Positions 1 to 5,663 of a DNA stretch of 10,060 bases are shown piece after piece. The translations under genes were made by a program, and so were the position numbers. Position 1 is the first letter of the stretch, and every line of letters begins with the position of its first letter. The notes under the pieces are model-generated. The model made no database searches, was not told the origin of the DNA, and saw only the letters and a program-made list of their open reading frames with translations. The DNA is from a bacterium (GTDB lineage Bacteria > Patescibacteriota > Minisyncoccia > Moranbacterales > DUUL01): NCBI GenBank assembly GCA_030641245.1, contig DAOWHU010000063.1, positions 1 to 10,060 of the forward strand. Direction: 5' to 3'.

Positions 1-194
1 CATAAACACATTAAGAAAGAAGACCAAGCCTTGTGGCCTTTCAATTTTCTGGTCAGTCTTTTGTTAGTCTTGCTGAACAAGGTAGCCAAAATAAATGCCA
101 AGAAAATTGATAGCAGAAAAGGTTTCATTACAAAAAAGACTCCTATTCCAGTCAGAATAATCAAAAAAAGCAAAAAGTTTGTATTTTTTTTCAT
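1..194 (-). CDS. AI-2E family transporter, N-terminal part (runs off the window)
   Basis: Reading down from an ATG at 194 gives 64 codons with no stop before the window edge. The protein opens MKKNTNFLLF, followed by two closely packed hydrophobic stretches (about residues 6-22 and 24-40). The second contains PFLLSIFLAFILATLF, then a basic cytoplasmic stretch (KTNKRLTRKLKGHKA) and the start of a further hydrophobic segment. This matches the N-terminal pattern of AI-2E/UPF0118 permeases: a paired helix ending in a proline-led 'ilA' helix, a basic loop, then the next helix. Family members are polytopic inner-membrane proteins of about 350 residues that export small molecules or ions; the name does not establish autoinducer transport here. 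It follows the flippase by 63 bases and may have its own promoter. The start is the only ATG with the right frame and hydrophobicity. No clear Shine-Dalgarno precedes it. Only the N-terminus is visible, so the family call is moderate. Confidence 0.68.
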   Translation of the reverse strand, partial: MKKNTNFLLFLIILTGIGVFFVMKPFLLSIFLAFILATLFSKTNKRLTRKLKGHKAWSSFLMCL

Positions 195-227
195 TTGTTT
201 TTAATAAAACTTTAAAGTGATATGTAT

Positions 228-256
228 AGTATAGCCCAAAACTAAAACAATGGGAA
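228..256 (-). promoter_or_regulatory. Candidate sigma-70-type promoter for the AI-2E transporter gene
   Basis: In the 63-base gap between the flippase stop and the transporter start, the minus strand has TTCCCA (251-256; four of six matches to TTGACA) and TATACT (228-233; five of six matches to TATAAT), separated by exactly 17 bases. Transcription would start near 221, leaving a leader of about 27 bases. In AT-rich DNA such matches arise by chance, so this is a candidate only. Confidence 0.3.
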
Positions 257-257
257 A

Positions 258-1727
258 CTATTTTTTAAAGGAATCTGTTAAATATTGCCAATCTCGGCTG
301 TTCAATTCTCTCAAGGTTATCATTATTATTAAATAGATAGCCAGTAGGACTGATGACCACAGAATAAAAATGAAACGTCCTTGTTCGAAAAACAGCCCAC
401 CCAAAAGATATATCAACAGGCTGGCTAATAGATATTTTAAGATTGCCCGAAAATTAATGAAGCGAACAATTTTTCGATTAGCGTAAATCAAAGCCCAGAC
501 CATAATTATAAAAGCCGTTATAGTGGTGGCCAAGGCCGATCCCGTTATTCCCATTTTTTGGATTAGTATCCAGTTTAAAATACCGTTTAGCAAAGCTCCG
601 AATAGGGAGGTCGCCACTGGAAACCTATTTTTACCAGCCCCGTTCAAAACAAAGGTGATAATATAGAAAACGGTTAAAAAGGCAAATCCAAAAATTAGAA
701 TGCTCATTATTGCTCCAGCTGAAGTGTATTGACTGCCATAGAAAAATCTAATTGCTGATTCTGAAAAAAGAGATAAGATAACCGTGATTGGAATTAATGA
801 AATGAATAAATATTTGAAAGCTTTTTCTAATAATTTTTTAGTTCTTTCTTCATTTTGGCTGGCTATTAATTCGGAAATTTTAGGTAATAAAATAATTGTC
901 ATAAAGAAAAAGAGATAGTAGGGGATTCGGCTTACAGTAGAGGCGGCACTGTAGATTCCAGTTAGGTCATCGCTACCCAACATTACTTTTATGAAATAGA
1001 GATTCATCGAAAGCATAAATTCATAAAATAACATAAACAGTACAATTGGTCCGGCAAAGCCGGCTAGTTTTTTCATTAAAACATAATCAAGAGGGTTATT
1101 CCGGAAGCCCTTTTTCTTCCTAAGTCTAAATTTAGTGAAAGGATCAATCAGATAACCGGTTAGGTAAACTAGAAGTGGCGCCAAAGCTTGTCCGATAATG
1201 GCACCGATGACTTTAAAGAAATATCCGAAGCCAACAATGAAGATAATCTTTAGAATTGATCTAAGGAATTTCAAAAATGATTTTTTCTTGAAGTCTTGAA
1301 TTCCGGTGAAATAGTAAGCGTAAAAACTAGCTAAGGCAAAAGGAGGGATAATCAAGGAGGATACTTGGAACAAAATGGTTAAACTGGGATCGTTCAATAT
1401 TTTGGCGAAAAAAGGAGCCAGCAAGAAATAGATTAGGGTGACTACTGTGACTAGCAAGGTTTGAATAAATAAAGCTGATTTTTTAATGTCATAATAGCCG
1501 TTGATTTTGTCTCCGGTGACCTCACTTAAATATTTGCTGGTTGAAATTGGAATTCCTCGACCGATTAAAATAATTATCATCGTAGTGAAGGTAATGATGA
1601 TACTAAAACGGCCATAACCAGCCGGATCCAGTATTCGTCCCATCAAGGCATGAATAATATAGCCAGAAATATTGAAGGCTAGTTCAGATAAAGATAACCA
1701 AAATGAAGCTTTAACTAAGTTTGACAT
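258..1727 (-). CDS. Wzx/MATE-type lipid-linked oligosaccharide flippase
   Basis: A 489-residue protein that is almost entirely membrane helices (roughly 12-14 segments), the usual size and shape of polysaccharide-biosynthesis exporters in the MOP/MATE superfamily. The N-terminus carries the family pattern: an amphipathic start, then GRILDPAGYGRF (about residues 30-41), where most Wzx proteins have 'lGr.lGpaeyG.f', followed by a long hydrophobic segment and GRGIPISTSKYLSE. Basic loops such as LRKKKGFRNNP separate helices. The known role is moving undecaprenyl- or polyprenyl-diphosphate-linked glycans from the cytoplasmic to the outer face of the membrane; the glycan itself cannot be inferred. 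The ATG overlaps the TAA of the upstream kinase-like gene by one base (TAATG), and there is no Shine-Dalgarno. Translation is therefore probably coupled to that gene, which here is interrupted. The gene ends with TAG. Confidence 0.9.
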   Translation of the reverse strand: MSNLVKASFWLSLSELAFNISGYIIHALMGRILDPAGYGRFSIIITFTTMIIILIGRGIPISTSKYLSEVTGDKINGYYDIKKSALFIQTLLVTVVTLIYFLLAPFFAKILNDPSLTILFQVSSLIIPPFALASFYAYYFTGIQDFKKKSFLKFLRSILKIIFIVGFGYFFKVIGAIIGQALAPLLVYLTGYLIDPFTKFRLRKKKGFRNNPLDYVLMKKLAGFAGPIVLFMLFYEFMLSMNLYFIKVMLGSDDLTGIYSAASTVSRIPYYLFFFMTIILLPKISELIASQNEERTKKLLEKAFKYLFISLIPITVILSLFSESAIRFFYGSQYTSAGAIMSILIFGFAFLTVFYIITFVLNGAGKNRFPVATSLFGALLNGILNWILIQKMGITGSALATTITAFIIMVWALIYANRKIVRFINFRAILKYLLASLLIYLLGGLFFEQGRFIFILWSSVLLAIYLIIMITLRELNSRDWQYLTDSFKK

Positions 1728-2338
1728 TAAAGTAGTGAATTAATTTTTTGCTGAACCTCTTGTTTACTAGCGTTACCGTCAATTGTTTTTAATTTCCATT
1801 TTCTAGAAAGAGAATTGTATAAAGTATTCTTCTCTAACAAATATTTTTCTCCTTGTTCGATTTCCCGCTCTCTTTTCAAGGTTTCCTGGGGATTTGTTTT
1901 TAAATAGATTTTTAAGAAAGGCTGGATTAATTGACTTTCAATCACTTTTTGCCAAAAAGAGCATTTCTTCCAAGCGGTATTTTTATCAAGATATTTGATA
2001 TTTATTATCTGGTCATAGAAATAGCGGTCTACTAAAAGGTAGTCCGTTTTATTTTCAGTGGCTTTTATTAGGTAATAAAAGCGAAACCGGAAAACATCAA
2101 TAAGTATAGCAATTTTTCTTAATGAGATGGCCAAAAAACCAGCTTGGGCTTGGGCTTGAGGTTGACGGTTTTGGGAAGATTTGTTTTTTCGGGGGTTCTT
2201 GAGAATTTTGTTGGCTATTTAGAAGTCAATCATATGAAATCGCTCTATTCGAAATTCTTTTTTTAACTTTTCCTCAATCAGATCAAGTTGAGTGGTTTTG
2301 CCTGAGCCGTCTAATCCTGAAATGCTTATTAACTTCAT
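1727..2338 (-). pseudogene. Thymidylate kinase-like P-loop protein, interrupted by an in-frame TAA
   Basis: An ATG at 2338 opens a 203-codon reading frame with a single internal TAA at codon 40 (2219-2221); the frame is unchanged on both sides, so this is a substitution, not an indel. Before the stop is a Walker A loop, GLDGSGKTTQ (codons 8-17). After it come LLVDRYFYD (about codons 101-109; the DRY/DRF-type motif of thymidylate kinases), a LID-like KREREIEQGEKY (about 155-166) and a normal C-terminus. The canonical dTMP-kinase substrate motif (REP) is absent: codons 33-39 read RFHMIDF instead. The substrate may therefore not be dTMP. Full length would suit the TMK family (about 200-215 residues). 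No ATG or GTG lies in frame soon after the stop; the first alternative start is TTG at 2134 (codon 69), which would lack the P-loop. The gene lies 47 bases after the RtcB-like gene and overlaps the flippase start by one base. A sequencing or assembly error cannot be excluded. Confidence 0.85.
2142..2165 (-). repeat. Degenerate hexamer repeat inside the kinase-like gene
   Basis: On the plus strand this stretch reads as four adjacent hexamers, GCTTGG, GCTTGG, GCTTGA and GGTTGA, the last two degenerate. On the coding strand it encodes the low-complexity run PQAQAQA (codons 60-66). The unit is a multiple of three, so gain or loss of copies by slippage would keep the frame. Confidence 0.6.
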
Positions 2339-2385
2339 ATTGTTTGGCAGATTTTTAAATTTGGTATATTATTATTTTTTATCAA

Positions 2386-3879
2386 TTAGGCCATTAAAAC
2401 TGAAACAGGTCTCATTTTGGCCACTGGTTTAATAACTCCATTTTTGGTCATTCCTTTAATGGCTGGTTCTATGTTTTTATAGTGAGAGGAATCTTGTTCC
2501 AAAATTCCAGTTGATTTAGCGTTATAAAGTCGAACTTTGTTTTTGACCATTTTAGAATGCAGTTCTTCTTTGTTGGTAGGGACTTTGGAAGTTTTGTTTT
2601 TTGATTTTCCAGTTCCATGAGGAGCAGAGAAGAAGGTCGATTCATTTTGGTCAGTACCAACTCCTAGATAAGCTGGAGTACTCATTGAGGAGGGCATAAA
2701 GACTGGCTCCCCAGTTTCTTCGTAGGTTTTGATCCCTTTCATCCTTTTAGGACCGAAAGCTCTAACTGATCCATTGCGGTGGATCCAAAGCTTTTTGCCG
2801 AAATGCTTTTCCTTGGTGACTGAAATATGGCTCATGTCATAAACTATGGGGAGCTCTAATTTTTTACCCAAAATCTTTTCGATTCCTTGTTCAATTCGAA
2901 TTTGGAGCAAAGCCCGATTGGCGAAGGCGTGATTAGCGGAAGCCCGATTGGCAATCATAAAATTTTTGTATAGTTCAGACCCTTCTTTCACCCCCCATAA
3001 TTCCTCGCTGTTTTCATAAAGGGGTAGTTCTTTTTGCAGGGTTTGATGCCAGACGATGTCTTTTTTTAAAAAAGTAGCTCGACTAATTACATTGATAATT
3101 TTCTGACTTAAATGTTCCTTCTTTTTTGGCATATAGAAATAACTAGAATATTGTCCAAACATTCCTGAGCCGGTGTGAAGTAGAAAAACGTATTGATTTT
3201 TTTGAATCCCTAGTTTATCGGCGGTTTCTTTATCGACGATATCTTCCACTAAAAGTAAATCCAAGAAATGATTACCGGCTTCTCCTAAAATTCCTAGGCG
3301 ACTTTGGGCCACTCGAAAGAACAAAGAAGGAATAGCCTTGAAAAGTTCCTGATTGGACACTTTTTGATCGCCAAACATATTGCCTTTAAGGTAGGTATTT
3401 TTTAGCTCTGATTTGCTTTTACCGAATATTTCAAGTACAGGCGCAGAGCCTCGTTTCGAGATTTCCAGAATATCTTTATGGGAGAAATAGGTTCCAAAGT
3501 AGGTTCTGGTGGGGATTGTTTTGACATATTCTTTGAATAAATCGTCTAACTGTTTATCGGAAAGGTCGCCTTTGAAAAAGGGAGTCTTAATCAAACGCAT
3601 TCCACAGTTAGGAGCTGAATCAGTTAGTTGCGGAAGAATTTCTTTTTCAGTGGCCACTACTGAACCAGTTGGATTTTTTCGTCCAGGCTTAGAATGGATG
3701 TCAGTTAAGGCGGCAATGTGATGAAAAACTCTTTTGTCGCTAGCAACTTTGAGTAGTTTATCGTAACTGTTGTCTCCTGGCATTAATTCTTCGCTCATAT
3801 TAAAATAAACAGGTCGACTTTTCTGATCGTCGGGTTGCATTAAGTGTTGGAATGGTCCTTTTTTAATTATTTTGTACAT
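2386..3879 (-). CDS. Divergent RtcB-family (RNA 3'-phosphate/5'-OH ligase-like) protein
   Basis: A 497-residue protein matching the RtcB fold throughout. In order: TDIHSKPG (59-66; family 'PDVHpG'), APNCGMRL (89-96; 'DINCGVRL'), GEAGNHFLDL (199-208; 'GGGNHFLE'), LLHTGSG (233-239; 'LHSGSRG'), DMSHI (348-352; 'DvaHN'), HRNGSVRAF (367-375; 'HRKGATRAF'), PSSMSTPAY (396-404; 'PGSMGt.SY') and PHGTGKS (420-426; 'CHGAGR', with the guanylated histidine, here H421). The metal-binding Cys92 and the histidines at 204, 235, 351 and 421 are all kept, which argues for catalysis. Several substrate-side positions differ: the Asp three before the Cys is Ala, the Glu after NHFL is Asp, and the terminal KG is replaced by MA. 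RtcB uses GTP and Mn to join RNA 2',3'-cyclic phosphate and 5'-OH ends in the cytoplasm. The gene sits within a glycan cluster, 41 bases after a GT4 gene. No Shine-Dalgarno is visible. Family membership is firm; the substrate is uncertain. Confidence 0.85.
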   Translation of the reverse strand: MYKIIKKGPFQHLMQPDDQKSRPVYFNMSEELMPGDNSYDKLLKVASDKRVFHHIAALTDIHSKPGRKNPTGSVVATEKEILPQLTDSAPNCGMRLIKTPFFKGDLSDKQLDDLFKEYVKTIPTRTYFGTYFSHKDILEISKRGSAPVLEIFGKSKSELKNTYLKGNMFGDQKVSNQELFKAIPSLFFRVAQSRLGILGEAGNHFLDLLLVEDIVDKETADKLGIQKNQYVFLLHTGSGMFGQYSSYFYMPKKKEHLSQKIINVISRATFLKKDIVWHQTLQKELPLYENSEELWGVKEGSELYKNFMIANRASANHAFANRALLQIRIEQGIEKILGKKLELPIVYDMSHISVTKEKHFGKKLWIHRNGSVRAFGPKRMKGIKTYEETGEPVFMPSSMSTPAYLGVGTDQNESTFFSAPHGTGKSKNKTSKVPTNKEELHSKMVKNKVRLYNAKSTGILEQDSSHYKNIEPAIKGMTKNGVIKPVAKMRPVSVLMA

Positions 3880-3920
3880 TGATTTTAGTTTGAAATTAAT
3901 CTTAGAATTATTTTTAACTG

Positions 3921-5078
3921 TTACTTTGTTAAATCCTTGTAAATATTGTTATATTCTTGAGCCTTTTCCTTAATGTCGAAATTGCTTTTAACGAAAATTA
4001 AAGCGCTTTCAGCTATTTTATTATATAATTTTTTATCAGTTTTTAGAAGGTGTATTTTTTGGGCTAAGTCTCGAGGACATTCTTTTTTGCAAGTGAGGCC
4101 TCTGACATTGTTGCCTACCAACTCTTTAAGATTTCTTAACCTGGAAACGATGATTGGTTTACCACAAGCCATTGACTCTACTAGGGTCAAAGGAATATCA
4201 AATTTACCAGCCATTTCTCGAACCGGAAAAATATTCAAATCTGAGAGATTGTAAAGTTTTTCCATTGGGTCAAAAACGTCTAAGAAAATAACCTTGCTAA
4301 ACAGGGATTCTTTTTTGAGGGTTTTGATGACCGCAGTTTTTTTAACTCGATCTTTTTTAGATTTGATTCGACAGGCAAAAATTAATTTTAAATTATCAAC
4401 ATTGGGGTAATTTTTGAAAAGTATCCTCAGAGCTTCCAGGATATCATCAGTGGCTTTGAGTCGAGTGTATTCTCCAGTGTAGAGAACTACAAAATCAGTT
4501 TTTTTGAGTTTCAATTTTTTCAAAGTTCCAGGGTCTTTTTGAGTGGGTTTATATTTTTTAAAATTAATTCCAGGGTAAATCAGTTTAATTTTCTGAATAC
4601 TCTTATCTTTAAGTTGTCTAAAAGTGTTTTTAGATTGAACAATGATCAGGTCGGCGAATAAAATCTTATTTAGTTTTCTGGTGCTCTCTAGATTTTTTTT
4701 AGATAAAGTGGCTACGGTTTGGAGGGTCTTGACTTTTGAGAACCTTAATCTCGATCGAATCAAAAAAGAGGTAATTGATCTAGGGGTGAATAGGAAGTGG
4801 ATTAAATCAGTCTTTAATTTAGGTCTGAATAGTCTTGAGAGTAGTTGAAATTTTTCTTTAAAGTCTAAATTAGCGGAGCGATAGATTTCTTCGGGTTTAA
4901 TATGAGGGTACTCTTTGACTAGTTTTTGGTTAAAGGCGCTTTTTTGAGGAGTTAGAAGAGAAACCCGAAATTGATTTTTAGAAATATTAGTCGCGATGTC
5001 ATAAGCCAGGTTTTTTGAGGCTTCGTCCCATGGTGGGGTAATTGGTCTAGTGTAAAGAAGGATTCTTTTTTTTGACAT
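3921..5078 (-). CDS. GT4-like glycosyltransferase (GT-B fold)
   Basis: A 385-residue cytoplasmic protein with the two-domain layout of GT-B enzymes. The N-terminal Rossmann half begins KRILLYTRPITPPWDEASKNLAYDIA (listed here only as residues 4-29; key positions P12, W17, D18). The linker holds LIYPGIN (167-172), the usual 'PNGvd' site. The donor half starts with FVVLYTGEYTRLKATDDILEA (196-216), equivalent to 'vGRl...KG', and contains DIPLTLVESMACGKPII (294-310). The second catalytic-region Glu (E301) is present, but position 293, where the EX7E motif has its first Glu, is Phe. Such enzymes move a sugar from an activated nucleotide to a lipid-linked acceptor with retention. The gene starts four bases after the 131-aa gene ends, so the two are almost certainly cotranscribed. 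Donor and acceptor cannot be read from sequence. The ATG is preceded only by a weak GAAG. Confidence 0.85.
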   Translation of the reverse strand: MSKKRILLYTRPITPPWDEASKNLAYDIATNISKNQFRVSLLTPQKSAFNQKLVKEYPHIKPEEIYRSANLDFKEKFQLLSRLFRPKLKTDLIHFLFTPRSITSFLIRSRLRFSKVKTLQTVATLSKKNLESTRKLNKILFADLIIVQSKNTFRQLKDKSIQKIKLIYPGINFKKYKPTQKDPGTLKKLKLKKTDFVVLYTGEYTRLKATDDILEALRILFKNYPNVDNLKLIFACRIKSKKDRVKKTAVIKTLKKESLFSKVIFLDVFDPMEKLYNLSDLNIFPVREMAGKFDIPLTLVESMACGKPIIVSRLRNLKELVGNNVRGLTCKKECPRDLAQKIHLLKTDKKLYNKIAESALIFVKSNFDIKEKAQEYNNIYKDLTK

Positions 5079-5082
5079 AGCT

Positions 5083-5478
5083 TCAGGGGGTAATTAGTTT
5101 GTAGATAGATCGTTGCCCAACTTTGTTTTCAACTGTAATTTGATATTTAATTTGCTGAGAGTGGGCGCACAAGGTTTCAATAGTCTTTGGTTTTGGTTGA
5201 ACTGATTTTTGACTTTGAGCAGGGATTAAAATTTCAAAATTTTCTAGAGTCACGTCATTTGAAATAGTTGAGACTTGGAAAGAAGTCTCTTCTTTCAAAT
5301 TATTCTCGATAAAAAATTCCAGAGACTCAGAGTCACAGCTTAAAGAGGTGTTTTCAAAAGCCAAGACCGTAAATTTTTTGGCAGCTTCCTCTAGGCCTAA
5401 TTCTCCCTTCCAATACAAAAGATAAGAGGCTAAGAAAATTAGAATTAAACTTAATAAAATTGAGGTATTTTTGTTCAT
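5083..5478 (-). CDS. Small signal-anchored extracytoplasmic protein of unknown function
   Basis: A 131-residue protein that I do not recognise. It has a short basic start (MNKN), one hydrophobic helix at about residues 6-23 ending YLLYW, then about 105 polar residues, so it is predicted to be an N-in/C-out anchored protein or an uncleaved signal peptide protein; there is no lipobox. The outer part alternates polar and hydrophobic residues in a way that suggests beta strands, for example SLEFFIENNL, SFQVSTISND and IKYQITVENK, and could be an Ig-like sandwich. Two cysteines (C48 and C104) could form a disulfide. It is the first gene after a 185-base spacer with a strong -35 box, and the downstream GT4 gene follows by four bases, so it probably opens the operon. 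The fold and the link to glycan assembly are inferences. Confidence 0.75.
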   Translation of the reverse strand: MNKNTSILLSLILIFLASYLLYWKGELGLEEAAKKFTVLAFENTSLSCDSESLEFFIENNLKEETSFQVSTISNDVTLENFEILIPAQSQKSVQPKPKTIETLCAHSQQIKYQITVENKVGQRSIYKLITP

Positions 5479-5508
5479 AGTTCTTTAGAGTCTATTTAAA
5501 TTCTCACC

Positions 5509-5537
5509 ATAATTTTAAAATTTAATTTATTTGTCAA
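5509..5537 (-). promoter_or_regulatory. Candidate sigma-70-type promoter for the 131-aa/GT4/RtcB-like operon
   Basis: The minus strand has a perfect TTGACA (5532-5537), a 17-base AT-rich spacer and AATTAT (5509-5514; four of six matches to TATAAT). A start near 5502 would leave a leader of about 24 bases before the ATG at 5478. It is the best promoter match noticed in the intergenic DNA and lies in the only gap over 100 bases, which is where a second transcription unit would be expected to begin. The -10 is weak. Confidence 0.45.
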
Positions 5538-5592
5538 AATATCGAAATTTTTGTTGCAAATTTTTCAAATATCGTCAAAATATCTCGATATT
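5533..5592. repeat. Cluster of CAAA(A)TATC repeats with a dyad, possible operator
   Basis: On the plus strand, GTCAAAATATC occurs twice exactly (5533-5543 and 5574-5584), and a shortened copy, CAAATATC, lies between them (5566-5573). The last copy runs into a dyad, AATATC-TC-GATATT (5579-5592), with six-base arms. The first copy overlaps the TTGACA box of the candidate promoter. This is the arrangement expected of repressor or activator sites, but the stretch is very AT-rich and no binding protein is encoded nearby. Confidence 0.4.
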
Positions 5593-5663
5593 CTTCCTTA
5601 ATTTTCAAAATTTTCACTAAAAGTTTCTTCCTTTTGACTAAATATGAGATTTTAAACAGACTC

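Noticed and set aside
2219..2221. Alternative genetic code as the reason for the internal stop
   Set aside because: The codon is TAA, which also ends the RtcB-like, GT2 and dehydrogenase genes; the recoded stop known in Gracilibacteria/SR1 is TGA, and TGA ends three intact genes here.
3509..3721. Plus-strand open frame of 70 codons inside the RtcB-like gene
   Set aside because: It lies wholly within a gene with strong family motifs on the other strand and its product shows no recognisable feature; the other plus-strand frames (3973-4254, 4642-4848, 7267-7539, 7689-7943, 7947-8129, 9304-9501) are likewise antisense shadows.
5533..5592. CRISPR array
   Set aside because: The repeats are only 8-11 bases, with irregular spacing and no spacer-like unique units of constant size; no cas gene is present.
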